Program-made: the position numbers and the translations under genes | The notes under the pieces: generated by a model | Told to the model about the DNA's origin: nothing | What the model saw: the letters and a program-made list of their open reading frames with translations, nothing else | Databases searched by the model: none | Assembly (NCBI GenBank): GCA_030605475.1 | Contig: JAUWIG010000002.1 | Location: forward strand, 1-64,000 | Source: Planctomycetota bacterium | GTDB lineage: Bacteria > Planctomycetota > Phycisphaerae > Sedimentisphaerales > Anaerobacaceae | Length of the DNA: 64,000 nt | Direction: 5' to 3' | Part shown: positions 33,572-42,181 of the stretch, piece after piece | How the letters are laid out: each line of letters opens with the position of its first letter | Numbering within the stretch: the first letter of the stretch is position 1

Positions 33572-33645
33572 AGGATTGGGGCAATGACGCCCGCCAGCAG
33601 CGGCAAGCACGCGGAGAACCGCATGTTTTCGTATCAGCAGATACA
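33572..33645 (+). ncRNA. Candidate structured small RNA
   Basis: Directly after the promoter, four hairpins follow head to tail: GGGC/GCCC (33579-33592), GCC/GGC (33593-33604), GCGG-AGAA-CCGC (33611-33622) and GTATC-AGCA-GATAC (33631-33644). The dense helices, strong promoter and lack of a frame suggest an RNA gene or leader. I match it to no known family. Confidence 0.4.
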
Positions 33646-33794
33646 CGCCAAAAATCATCATTTGTAAAAGGTGTTTCATGATAAATAACCAATACGCTAT
33701 ACGCTGTACGCTGCACGCTATACGAGACGCTGTACGCTTCACGAACTTGCCCCTCTACATTTGTCAAGAGTCCTCTACAAATCCACCTCTTTTT

Positions 33795-33976
33795 ATGCAA
33801 AACAAACCCAATTTCTCAAGACCCAAAATGAACGCAACCTTCTTTCTAACAAAGGATTATAAAAATAAAACCGCCTTCGACCCTGAGCAAAACAAACCCA
33901 ATCAAACCCAACCTGTAGTGAGCTTGCCTGCGGTGAGCAAGGTCGAACCGTCGAACCTATTTCAAAAGCAAAAAAA
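33795..33976 (+). repeat. MQNKPN-type dispersed repeat, copy 2
   Basis: This is collinear with the copy at 19580: ATGCAAAACAAACCCAATTT at the start and CAAACCCAATCAAACCCAAC in the middle. The translation begins MQNKPNF, contains LTKDYKN and continues QNKPNQTQPVVSLPA. Confidence 0.65.
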
Positions 33977-34059
33977 TGCTGCTGCGCTTGACGGGCCAAC
34001 CAAAAGACGGATAATATCTGCATCGGTAAGTCAATCAGCAAAACAAGCGGTTGTTTAGT

Positions 34060-34932
34060 ATGAGCAAAGCGTTTAAGCACAATGTTATTGTAGTTGTTTA
34101 TGATTTTGACGGCACGCTGACCCCGCAGCCGATGCAGGAATATACCGTTTTGCCGGAAATCGGCATCAAGGACGGAAAGAAGTTTTGGAAGCAGGTCAAC
34201 GAAGAGTCAACGCGAACAAATGGTGAAGCGATTGTGGCTTACATGCGCCTGATGCTTGAAAAGTCCAAATCCAAGCGCTTTCCAGTTAACGCTCAAAAAT
34301 TAAAAGAGTTGGCTAAAAAAATCAATTATTTCCCAGGCGTCCGAACTTATTTCGAAAGAGTAAATAATTATGTTAAAAAGCGATTTGACCGGGATATAGA
34401 ACTCAGGCATTATGTAATTTCATCAGGCCTAAAGGAGATAATATCAGGAACAAGCATAGCTAAATATTTTTATAAGGTATTTGCTTCAGAATATTATTAC
34501 GATGAATACGGGGCTGCCACTTTCCCGAATGTAATAGTGAACGACACCTTAAAAACCCAGTTCATTTTCAGAATTAACAAAGGCAAAGAAAACCTGAGTG
34601 AAAACATCAATTTACATATGCCTATGCATTTGAGACCTATACCCTTTCAAAACATTATATATATCGGCGATGGGTTGACCGATGTTCCATGTATGACGGT
34701 AATCAGAAAAAATGGCGGGTATGCCATTGCTGTTTATAGATCTAATAACTCACAGGGCAAGAAAATCTGCAAGGAGTTATTGAAGGCTGAGAGGGTTGAT
34801 TTTATCGCTAAAGCGGATTATAAAAGTGGAACCGAGCTTGACCGCTTGATAAAATTATTGTTAGGCAATATTGTTGAAGGGATTCGATATGGAAGAGAAT
34901 CCTTTAATCAATCGAAAAAATATCGTTCATAA
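34060..34932 (+). CDS. HAD-family phosphatase
   Basis: This codes for 290 residues from ATG 34060. Motif I is VVYDFDGTLTPQP, with nucleophile Asp at residue 17 and the general acid two residues later. HYVISSGLKEIISG resembles motif II, and IIYIGDGLTDVPCM is motif IV. This is the haloacid dehalogenase superfamily, IB-type phosphatases with a helical cap. The substrate cannot be told. A 50-codon gene with a good ribosome site follows after 15 bases. Confidence 0.85.
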   Translation: MSKAFKHNVIVVVYDFDGTLTPQPMQEYTVLPEIGIKDGKKFWKQVNEESTRTNGEAIVAYMRLMLEKSKSKRFPVNAQKLKELAKKINYFPGVRTYFERVNNYVKKRFDRDIELRHYVISSGLKEIISGTSIAKYFYKVFASEYYYDEYGAATFPNVIVNDTLKTQFIFRINKGKENLSENINLHMPMHLRPIPFQNIIYIGDGLTDVPCMTVIRKNGGYAIAVYRSNNSQGKKICKELLKAERVDFIAKADYKSGTELDRLIKLLLGNIVEGIRYGRESFNQSKKYRS

Positions 34933-34947
34933 GGAGAATAATCACCG

Positions 34948-35100
34948 ATGAGGTCTCGAACTCCTACACAGCTTCATGCAAGTTTATATATGGAAGAATA
35001 CTTTACGGCTAAAAAAGAAAAAGGCAGTTCTAAAGCTGGTAGAGATGCAAAAACCGGAAAGTGTATAACTGCCAAGGAAGCTAACAGAAGGAAAAAGTAG
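34948..35100 (+). CDS. 50-residue basic protein
   Basis: The frame begins MRSRTPTQLHASLYMEEYF and ends AKEANRRKK, with AGRDAKTGKCITAKEA in its second half. The RDAKTGK segment is a pattern I associate with several families of very short bacterial proteins. AAGGAG lies at 34931-34936, 11 bases before the ATG. It probably shares a transcript with the HAD phosphatase. Function unknown. Confidence 0.55.
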   Translation: MRSRTPTQLHASLYMEEYFTAKKEKGSSKAGRDAKTGKCITAKEANRRKK

Positions 35101-35110
35101 AATTCCTATA

Positions 35111-35641
35111 TTATAAAGCGGGCAGATTGTGTTCTTTACTTATTTGTTTTAATAGCTCAAAAAGCTCGGCCAAACTTTGACTGATAATCTCAGTGTCGCT
35201 GCACACACTCATAAAATTTGTGTCTCCCTCCCATCGTGGAACAAGATGGATGTGGAAATGCTCGGGTAATCCCGCTCCGGAACATCGGCCGAAATTCATC
35301 CCAACATTAAAGCCGTGCGGTTTCATCGACAGGGACAACGCCTTTTGTGAGTCCCTGATAAGCTTGGTCAATTCCAGTAGCTCCTCATCGCTTGCTGCGT
35401 CGAGGTCGCCGATGTGTCGGGCCGGCGCTATTAGTAAATGGCCGTTGTTATAGGGGAAGCGATTTAGCATTACGATGCTTCTCTCTGACCGCCATAACAC
35501 CAGATTTTTGTCATCGTCCTGTGGGTTTTCCAGATTATGGCAGATAAAACAATCGCTGCTCTCGTCCAGGCCCTGAACGTACTTAATTCGCCACGGTGCC
35601 CATAGATTTTTGCGTTCCAATCTGCAATTACCTCCGCTCAT
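35111..35641 (-). CDS. HIT-family hydrolase
   Basis: This codes for 176 residues. The histidine triad is EHFHIHLVPRW near residue 130. The N-terminal LWAPWRIKYVQG and CFIC segment (two of the zinc-ligand cysteines) and MLNRFPYNNGHLLIAPARH are typical of the Ap4A phosphorylase-like HIT branch. Such enzymes cleave dinucleoside polyphosphates or nucleotidyl conjugates. It lies 12 bases before a lipoprotein gene's stop and may be co-transcribed with it. Confidence 0.92.
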   Translation of the reverse strand: MSGGNCRLERKNLWAPWRIKYVQGLDESSDCFICHNLENPQDDDKNLVLWRSERSIVMLNRFPYNNGHLLIAPARHIGDLDAASDEELLELTKLIRDSQKALSLSMKPHGFNVGMNFGRCSGAGLPEHFHIHLVPRWEGDTNFMSVCSDTEIISQSLAELFELLKQISKEHNLPAL

Positions 35642-35652
35642 AAGCGCACAAG

Positions 35653-36654
35653 TTACTTGTTCTCTTGTTCGAGAAGCTGCATTGTCAAATTTTGTTTGAT
35701 AGTTATTCGGGGCTTTTCGCCCATAGGCAATCGTAAAGAGGCCTCCATTTGCACTTGGTACTGCTGATTGTATCTTTCTGTTCGGCCTGCATCGATATTG
35801 AACAGTTCTTCGCCCTCGCCTTGCAAATCCAGGACCTTATAGCCTCTGAGGAAGCCGAACATACCGCTCATTCGGAACCTGCCGGAATAAGGTATTGGCC
35901 AGCCGCGAGGAGCTGATTCGGCAAGTGAATAGGAGCTGCGTATCACGGCGAGTCGCTCTTCTTCACTCCGGCGGATTTCATCGAGCGTGTAAGTAACCTC
36001 TCTTGCTTTTCGCGACACCATTGGGGTGGGTACGGAAAGTTTGGACTTCCAGCTTTGGCCAACCAATACCCTCTTAGCGGTTTTTTCTATGCTGGAAATC
36101 GAATCCCACAGGAACCATTGAGTAGCGACAAAATCGCATATCATATCAGGTTCTTTAATTCTCCCTCTCTTGCGGTCTGGTCGGAAGGCTTTTTTGCCGA
36201 TTTCTCGAATTAACTGGTTTAGTTGCGAATAGTCTTCTATTTTGCCTGTAGGACTAACTGTCAGCGTGAAAGTTCTGCCTGAAAAACTTTCTACGGCGTC
36301 TTTCGCTGTGGCTCGCCGGCCCCTGCGTGAGCTTCGCTTGGCTTTTACTGATTCGCAGGTCGCCTTGATGGTTGTAAGGCCGTGGGAGTCTATTTCAATG
36401 GGCGTGTAGGCAACGACCATCTCCACTGACTCGGTCGATTTATCAACCTTCCTTCTGCCCGGCTTGGAGCTGCTTTTTGTCGGGCTCCAATCAACGTTAA
36501 TATCTCTGCTGGTGACAAACTTGTATCGCAGCGTTTGCCCCTTTTGGAAGTTTACACTAAGCAGTTCTTTTTCCCCCGCAGCGCATCCTGCAAGGACGCT
36601 CAGTCCCAGGACTGTAATAATAGTCAGTGCACTTTTCAATTTCACACCTTTCAT
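35653..36654 (-). CDS. Lipoprotein, DUF6263-like (paralogue A)
   Basis: This codes for 333 residues. The signal peptide ends SVLAGC, a lipobox. The body is beta-rich with the pattern FQKGQTLRYKFVTSRDINVD near the start, TFTLTVSPTGKIEDYSQ in the middle and GRTERYNQQYQVQMEASL at the end. This pattern resembles secreted proteins of the DUF6263 type. A basic RSSRRGRRATAK loop is unusual. The gene at 36755 has the same architecture, so the two are probably tandem duplicates. Confidence 0.75.
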   Translation of the reverse strand: MKGVKLKSALTIITVLGLSVLAGCAAGEKELLSVNFQKGQTLRYKFVTSRDINVDWSPTKSSSKPGRRKVDKSTESVEMVVAYTPIEIDSHGLTTIKATCESVKAKRSSRRGRRATAKDAVESFSGRTFTLTVSPTGKIEDYSQLNQLIREIGKKAFRPDRKRGRIKEPDMICDFVATQWFLWDSISSIEKTAKRVLVGQSWKSKLSVPTPMVSRKAREVTYTLDEIRRSEEERLAVIRSSYSLAESAPRGWPIPYSGRFRMSGMFGFLRGYKVLDLQGEGEELFNIDAGRTERYNQQYQVQMEASLRLPMGEKPRITIKQNLTMQLLEQENK

Positions 36655-36754
36655 ATTAGTTCGTAGTTATGAGCGAGACCACAAACGCCCTTTATTGCGT
36701 TAAGCAATCCGGTTCGTAGCTCGTGGTCTATGGACTATGAACCGGGGCGGGGTT

Positions 36755-37738
36755 TTAATCGATTTTTTCGAGGCGGTAGAAATGAGTGGCGCTCATCTTC
36801 AATGCAGCAGGTTCGCTACCTCTTTTTTGTTTGGCCTCTGGGTCGACGATAATCCATTCTGACTGCAGTTCCTCGACATATTTTTCAACTTTGCCGGCAG
36901 TCAAATCCAGCTTAAGCTCACCCGTATATATTTCGGTATTATCGAACATTTTTGAAAAGTCGCTTGTTGCCTGTTCTTCATCCAACGGCTCTGTCGTCTT
37001 TAAGCTTGGGATGCCGTCCATTTCGATGACGGCAATCTGGTGATTGTCCCTGTCTTTGATTTTTTTTAGTGTATGGATTTTTTCATACGATTTTAACCCC
37101 ATTATGCCGAAAGAAAAGTCCGTCGTGCTGCTCCAATTGTCACCTGTCTGTAATTGGTTCTCGCTGGTAATGGGCAAAGCCATAATTTCGTGACGCGCTT
37201 TAATTGCCTCTGGTTTGAGCAGCGTTAAAGCTGTTTTGTGACTTGGAGAACTACCGATGACCGCGGCTTGCGCCCGGCTTGTGTCAATGACTTCTATAAC
37301 GTCACCTGCGGGGCTGATTTCGATGGTATAACTTTGCCCGATTAACTTTGCCAATGGATTGTTTTGGTCTTTTTCTCTGGTGCTGTCGAAGTCCAGAACA
37401 AGATTGTCTTTAACTATGTTTGAACACTTCAGCCCTTCGATGGTAATCTTTGTGATAGCATTGCCTTCGTCGTCGATGCTTTGTATCTGCTGGGTGAAGA
37501 TTATTTCGACTCTATTGAGGTTATGGCCGCCCTTAAAGCCAGGTATTGGCTGAGGTCCCTCCAATTTAACGCTTTTTTCCTTTTGTGTTGTTACCTTGTA
37601 AGTTGTTGAATCCTGCGGAGTGAACCTCAACGCCAGGGTAACGGGTTCTGCTGCTTCTGGAGCACAACCTGTTGCCAGAAGAAGCGAACAAACCGTTGCA
37701 CTCGCTAACCAACTGAAAATTTTATCTTGTCTCATCAT
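36755..37738 (-). CDS. Lipoprotein, DUF6263-like (paralogue B)
   Basis: This codes for 327 residues. The signal peptide ends LLLATGC. LRFTPQDSTTYKVTTQKEKS, SYTIEISPAGDVIEVID and TGELKLDLTAGKVEKYVEEL match corresponding positions of the neighbouring paralogue. An acidic, beta-rich lipoprotein is predicted. A 100-base gap with GTAGTTATGAG-type repeats separates the pair. Function unknown; expression upstream of ilvD seems independent. Confidence 0.75.
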   Translation of the reverse strand: MMRQDKIFSWLASATVCSLLLATGCAPEAAEPVTLALRFTPQDSTTYKVTTQKEKSVKLEGPQPIPGFKGGHNLNRVEIIFTQQIQSIDDEGNAITKITIEGLKCSNIVKDNLVLDFDSTREKDQNNPLAKLIGQSYTIEISPAGDVIEVIDTSRAQAAVIGSSPSHKTALTLLKPEAIKARHEIMALPITSENQLQTGDNWSSTTDFSFGIMGLKSYEKIHTLKKIKDRDNHQIAVIEMDGIPSLKTTEPLDEEQATSDFSKMFDNTEIYTGELKLDLTAGKVEKYVEELQSEWIIVDPEAKQKRGSEPAALKMSATHFYRLEKID

Positions 37739-37977
37739 TTAGTCTCCCTGAGAAGTTCTGATTTTGTGGCGAGCTGGCACGCCATTCTGCGAGGGCCCAG
37801 AACACGGTAAAAAGCGTTTGGGAACCCTCAAAATGCCAACCCACTCGAATTGCAATTATACATTTTGTTTTGCCGCAGACAACCAATTTTTCTTTATTTG
37901 TCTTTAATTAGCGGTTAGAATCGGGGTTCAGGGCTTTCAGGTTACTTTGTGTACGGTTTTTGGAGAAAGGAAAACAA

Positions 37978-39645
37978 ATGAAAAGTGACACGGTTAAAAA
38001 AGGTTTTCAGCGGGCGCCGCACAGGAGTTTACTTCATGCCTGCGGATTAAGTGACGATGATATAAACAAGCCGTTTATTGGCGTTGCCAACAGCTACTGC
38101 GACATAGTGCCGGGCCACGTCCACCTCAATAAGGTCAGCCAGGTTGTCAAGCAGGCCGTTCGCAACGCAGGCGGCACTGCTTTTGAATTTAATACCATAG
38201 CAGTTTGCGACGGAATTGCTATGGGCCATACCGGTATGAAATATTCTCTGCCCTCGCGCGAAATCATCGCCGATTCGGTCGAGACTATGGCACGGGCCCA
38301 CTGTTTCGATGCTCTTGTCTGTATTCCCAACTGCGACAAAATCATACCGGGTATGCTGATGGCGGCGGTCAGGTTGAATATCCCAACAATCTTTGTATCC
38401 GGTGGGCCTATGGCCGCCGGAAAAACAGGCGACGGAAAAACAGTTGACCTTATCAGCGTATTTGAAGGTGTCGCCGAATTCAACGCCGGCAAAATCGACG
38501 AGCAAGCCCTGAAAGAGCTCGAACGCACTGGCTGTCCAGGCCAGGGAAGCTGCTCGGGAATGTTCACCGCAAACTCAATGAACTGCCTTTGTGAAGCCAT
38601 CGGAATAGCCCTGCCCGGAAACGGCACGGTCCTGGCCGTCAATCCAAAACGCCAAAAGCTTTACAAAGCAGCGGGCGAACAGATTGTGTACTTGATTGAA
38701 AAGGATATTAAACCATTGGATATAATCAATGAGGAATCAATTGATAATGCTTTCGTGCTTGATATGGCGATGGGCGGCTCGACAAACACTGTACTGCATA
38801 CGCTGGCAGTCGCCAACGAAGCCGGTATCAAGTACGACCTTGAGCGCATAAACAAGATTTCGGCCAAATGTCCCAATATCTGCAAGGTATCGCCTTTGAG
38901 CAAATTTCATATAGAGGATGTTGACGCCGCCGGCGGCATAAGCGCAATACTAAAAGAAATCAGCAAGGCCCCATATCTTCTTAATACCGATTGTCTAACG
39001 GTAACCGGTAAAACCTTAGGAGAAAATATAGCAGATGCTGAGATTAAAAAGGCAGATGTCATACACACACTCGACAATGCTTACTCAATAACCGGCGGTT
39101 TGGCCATTCTCCGGGGAAACCTCGCCCCCAGCGGCTGCGTAGTCAAAATAGCCGGAGTCGCTGCAGAAATGCTAACTCATACCGGCCCTGCGGTTATTTT
39201 TGAGAGCCAGGAAGAGGCCTGTAATGGCATCTTAGCTGGCAAGGTAAAAAGTGGTGATGTCGTGGTAATTCGTTATAAAGGGCCCAAGGGCGGGCCTGGT
39301 ATGCAGGAAATGTTAAGCCCCACAAGCTACATTATGGGCGCAGGCCTCGGCGAATCTGTCGCGCTGATTACAGATGGCAGATTTAGCGGCGGAACAAGAG
39401 GGGCCTGCATCGGCCATATCAGTCCTGAAGCTGCGGTGGGCGGGCCTATTGGATTATTAAAAGATGGCGACATAATAGAAATTGACATCCCGAAAAGCAG
39501 AATAAATGTAAAGCTTTCCGAGGCGGAATTGGCCGAACGCAAAAAGAGTTGGACACCGCCTGCGCCGCAGATAATGAAAGGCTATCTGGCAAAATATGCC
39601 TCAATGGCTACAAGCGCCGACACCGGTGCAGTCCTGAAATGGTAG
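37978..39645 (+). CDS. ilvD: Dihydroxy-acid dehydratase
   Basis: IlvD dehydrates dihydroxy acids in valine and isoleucine synthesis and carries an iron-sulfur cluster. The start at ATG 37978 follows GGAGAAAGG. The cluster-binding cysteines appear in [11 protein letters not shown] and in [19 protein letters not shown]. The C-terminal swivelling-domain segment [20 protein letters not shown] is present. It is 555 residues, a normal length. No other ilv genes are next to it. Confidence 0.96.
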   Translation: MKSDTVKKGFQRAPHRSLLHACGLSDDDINKPFIGVANSYCDIVPGHVHLNKVSQVVKQAVRNAGGTAFEFNTIAVCDGIAMGHTGMKYSLPSREIIADSVETMARAHCFDALVCIPNCDKIIPGMLMAAVRLNIPTIFVSGGPMAAGKTGDGKTVDLISVFEGVAEFNAGKIDEQALKELERTGCPGQGSCSGMFTANSMNCLCEAIGIALPGNGTVLAVNPKRQKLYKAAGEQIVYLIEKDIKPLDIINEESIDNAFVLDMAMGGSTNTVLHTLAVANEAGIKYDLERINKISAKCPNICKVSPLSKFHIEDVDAAGGISAILKEISKAPYLLNTDCLTVTGKTLGENIADAEIKKADVIHTLDNAYSITGGLAILRGNLAPSGCVVKIAGVAAEMLTHTGPAVIFESQEEACNGILAGKVKSGDVVVIRYKGPKGGPGMQEMLSPTSYIMGAGLGESVALITDGRFSGGTRGACIGHISPEAAVGGPIGLLKDGDIIEIDIPKSRINVKLSEAELAERKKSWTPPAPQIMKGYLAKYASMATSADTGAVLKW

Positions 39646-39678
39646 AATTTAACTTCAGCAAAAATAGGATGTTACGAG

Positions 39679-40446
39679 ATGTGGAATGAGGACCAAAAAG
39701 AAGCCTTGTTAAACGTGTGTAAAAACCACTGTTATCAAAACGCCGAGAATGTTATTGTTCCTGAACCATATTTGCCCTACGTACCAGAAAACTGGAACGG
39801 AATATTAGTTCTTGCCGAATCGCAGTCATCGGCTTATCCTCAGTACTGGGAGCGGTTGAAGAAAGAGTCAACATTAGAACGTATGCAACGACTAGGAAAA
39901 TATCCAGAAGGGGTAGACATTGGGCCGTGGGACGACGGAACCATTAAGTTGGCACTCCAAGCAATTTTTGAAGGAGCTAACCTTAACTTAAAACTTGAAG
40001 ACGTTGCTGTAAGTAACGCGGTGCCGTGGACACGAAAAAGCGACGATAACCGCAAAAATTTAAGACCAGATGAGCAGATGAAGGCCAAAGCAGCAGAGTT
40101 TTGGAAAGAAATTTTTCTTGTATGGCAACCTGATGTGAAAGTATTGGTTGTACTGGGGAATGTTGCTGAAGGAGTGATGAAACAAGCAAGAATATTAGGA
40201 AAATACAGGGTGCTTAAACGTCGGCTGCCCTCAACAAATGCAATAAATCGGATAATAAATACCTTTGATTGCGGGGATTTGCAGATTCGATTTCCAGAAG
40301 TCCAGAAGGCCAAAGAGACAATTAAAGAGGCTATGGGCATTCACTTTAAACCATGGCAAATTTTCTTCGCTTGTCACGCCGTGAGCCTCGGAGTTCCCAA
40401 GTTCAAAGAGTGGGTTCGGCGGCAAGAACTCGAAGCTAACCACTAA
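39679..40446 (+). CDS. Possible uracil-DNA-glycosylase-fold protein
   Basis: This codes for 255 residues. WNGILVLAESQS, then DVAVSNAVPWTRKSDDN and VKVLVVLGNVAEGVM follow the order of core strands in the uracil-DNA glycosylase superfamily, where a P-loop-like strand, an N-rich catalytic strand and a VLALG strand recur. The usual GxxPG and HPS motifs are not obvious; ACHAVSLGVP may take the second position. The assignment is weak. The gene follows ilvD after 33 bases and is clearly coding. It may repair DNA or modify a nucleic acid. Confidence 0.6.
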   Translation: MWNEDQKEALLNVCKNHCYQNAENVIVPEPYLPYVPENWNGILVLAESQSSAYPQYWERLKKESTLERMQRLGKYPEGVDIGPWDDGTIKLALQAIFEGANLNLKLEDVAVSNAVPWTRKSDDNRKNLRPDEQMKAKAAEFWKEIFLVWQPDVKVLVVLGNVAEGVMKQARILGKYRVLKRRLPSTNAINRIINTFDCGDLQIRFPEVQKAKETIKEAMGIHFKPWQIFFACHAVSLGVPKFKEWVRRQELEANH

Positions 40447-40582
40447 TGGCAATGGCTGAATGGCAGAAGCCAAAATCAGTGTTCTCTGTTACCTCTGTGG
40501 CGAAAAAATAGCGATTGATATGCTGAGCAGATTCCCATATAATTCAAGCAACAAGACAAGATAAAATACACGGGAATACCTT

Positions 40583-40897
40583 ATGGAAATAGAACATATA
40601 GTCAGAAAGTTCGTGGAAGAGGCCAAAAAGTTATACGGCAGCCGTCTAAAAAACATCGTTCTTTACGGCTCCTGGGCAAGAGGTACAGCCACGGAGGACT
40701 CTGACATAGACCTTGCAGTTGTTCTTGCTGGTGATGTAGCTCCTGGGGCGGAAATAGACCGTATGATTGATATTATTACTGATATAAATCTCAACAACAA
40801 TGTGTTAATATCGGTTTATCCGGTTTCCGAGAAAAACTACAATACTATCAATAGCCCACTTCTGCTGAATTTGCGAAGGGAAGGAATACCAGCATGA
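40583..40897 (+). CDS. MNT-type nucleotidyltransferase, antitoxin-like
   Basis: This codes for 104 residues. The minimal nucleotidyltransferase motif GSWARGTATEDSDIDL (GSX10DXD) is intact. It is followed by a helix and LISVYPVSEKNY. In MNT-HEPN modules the MNT protein inactivates its HEPN partner by adding AMP residues. It overlaps the HEPN gene by ATGA, as expected for a toxin-antitoxin pair. Confidence 0.9.
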   Translation: MEIEHIVRKFVEEAKKLYGSRLKNIVLYGSWARGTATEDSDIDLAVVLAGDVAPGAEIDRMIDIITDINLNNNVLISVYPVSEKNYNTINSPLLLNLRREGIPA

Positions 40898-41274
40898 CAG
40901 AAACAGAAGCTCTTATCAAGAAAGCACAAAGATACCTTAAAAGTGCAGAAATGCTGCTTAAAGAAAAGGACTTCGACTCCTCTGTCTCAAGAACTTATTA
41001 TGCAATGTTCTATTGCGCTGAAGCAGTACTTCTCACTAAGAATCTTTCATTTTCATCTCACAAAGGAGTCATATCAGCCTTTGGGGAACACTTTATAAAA
41101 ACAGGTATATTTCCGAAGGAATTAGGAAGGGAGCTTAATCGAGCATTTGAAAAAAGACAAATAGGCGATTACGAGTACACCTCTTTGATATCCAACGAAG
41201 AAGCGAAGGAAATTCTCAACAGCGGAAGGCAATTCATCAATACCGTTGAAAATTGGTTAATCAAACAAGTATAA
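40894..41274 (+). CDS. HEPN-domain protein, toxin-like partner
   Basis: This codes for 126 residues, all helical. SVSRTYYAMFYCAEAVLLTK and EKRQIGDYEY are typical of HEPN proteins encoded next to MNT genes. The RX4-6H ribonuclease motif found in active HEPN toxins is not evident, so it may act by binding rather than cutting RNA. It is directly coupled with the MNT gene. Confidence 0.88.
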   Translation: MTETEALIKKAQRYLKSAEMLLKEKDFDSSVSRTYYAMFYCAEAVLLTKNLSFSSHKGVISAFGEHFIKTGIFPKELGRELNRAFEKRQIGDYEYTSLISNEEAKEILNSGRQFINTVENWLIKQV

Positions 41275-41288
41275 ATCAGTGTAAGTCC

Positions 41289-41765
41289 GTGTCTCACAAA
41301 AACAAATTCACATGGTATGTTAGCGGTCTGCATTTCCAGTGCCAGCGGTGTGGCCGATGCTGCTCTGGGCCAAGCGAAGGTTACATTTGGGTGACTAAGC
41401 CCGAGATTAAACTCATCGCGGATTTTCTGAAAATATCACCCGAGCAATTGCGGCAAAAGTACCTGAAGCGTGTTGGACTGCGGACAACAATTATTGAACA
41501 GCCCGGCACGAAAGATTGTGTATTTTTGCGAGAGGCTGACGGCCAAAAAAGATGTATGATTTATCCTGTTCGGCCGAGCCAGTGCAGAATCTGGCCGTTT
41601 TGGCCTAACAACTTAAAAAACCCAAATGCCTGGAATAAGACAGCTCAAAAATGCAGCGGTATCAATCGTGGCAGGTTCTACAGCTTCGAGGAAATAGAAA
41701 AAATCAAGAAAGCAAAAAAATGGTGGCAGAATGCAGAGCGAACGCTCAGCTCCTCAAAAGAGTAG
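41289..41765 (+). CDS. YkgJ-type cysteine-cluster protein
   Basis: This codes for 158 residues from GTG 41289, chosen because it starts 24 codons before the first cysteine; a TTG at 41253 would overlap the HEPN gene. The CXXCXXCC motif is FQCQRCGRCC, followed by KRCMIYPVRPSQCRIWPF, as in the YkgJ/UPF0153 family of metal or iron-sulfur cluster binding proteins. Its role is unknown. A second member overlaps its 3' end. Confidence 0.82.
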   Translation: MSHKNKFTWYVSGLHFQCQRCGRCCSGPSEGYIWVTKPEIKLIADFLKISPEQLRQKYLKRVGLRTTIIEQPGTKDCVFLREADGQKRCMIYPVRPSQCRIWPFWPNNLKNPNAWNKTAQKCSGINRGRFYSFEEIEKIKKAKKWWQNAERTLSSSKE

Positions 41766-42181
41766 CTGAAATTTACAACTGGCTGGACTTGCAGATAAGT
41801 AATAACAGTAGCCTGGCTGGTCAGTGCAAAATCTGCGGCGAGTGTTGCGATTTCGACAGTCCTGCCCCTGCCTCCGAGCAGGGGTTCGACCACCGCCTGT
41901 TTGTTACCACCCCGGAACTGATGTATTTAGCTGCGAATCTGGGCGCCGAAAACATAAAGCCGATGCCGACCGGCCGATGTCCCTACAATGTCGGCGGCAA
42001 ATGTACAGTTTACGAATATCGTTTTGCCGGCTGTAGAATCTTTTATTGCAAGGCAGACGCAGATTTTCAAAGCAGATTGAGCGAGTTGGTTTTGGCGAAG
42101 CTTAAATCAATCTGCACGGAATTCCAAATCCCATACCGTTATACCGACCTGGCTGCTGCGTTGAATGGTTTTGTCGGCTAA
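41720..42181 (+). CDS. Second YkgJ-type cysteine-cluster protein
   Basis: This codes for 153 residues from ATG 41720, 46 bases inside the preceding gene. The cluster is GQCKICGECCDF, followed by GRCPYNVGGKCTVYEYRFAGCRIFYC. It lies tail to tail with ftsQ on the opposite strand, overlapping by 4 bases. The close pairing of two family members suggests they act together or arose by duplication. Confidence 0.8.
   Translation: MVAECRANAQLLKRVAEIYNWLDLQISNNSSLAGQCKICGECCDFDSPAPASEQGFDHRLFVTTPELMYLAANLGAENIKPMPTGRCPYNVGGKCTVYEYRFAGCRIFYCKADADFQSRLSELVLAKLKSICTEFQIPYRYTDLAAALNGFVG

Larger units (their letters stand above)
33045..34059. other. 1-kb repeat-rich gap
   Basis: This holds two GGGCACA-type hairpins (33218-33365), a promoter plus hairpin train (33537-33645), a TACGCTGTACGCT repeat string near 33690-33740 and an MQNKPN repeat (33795-33976). 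No convincing protein gene was found. Confidence 0.55.
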
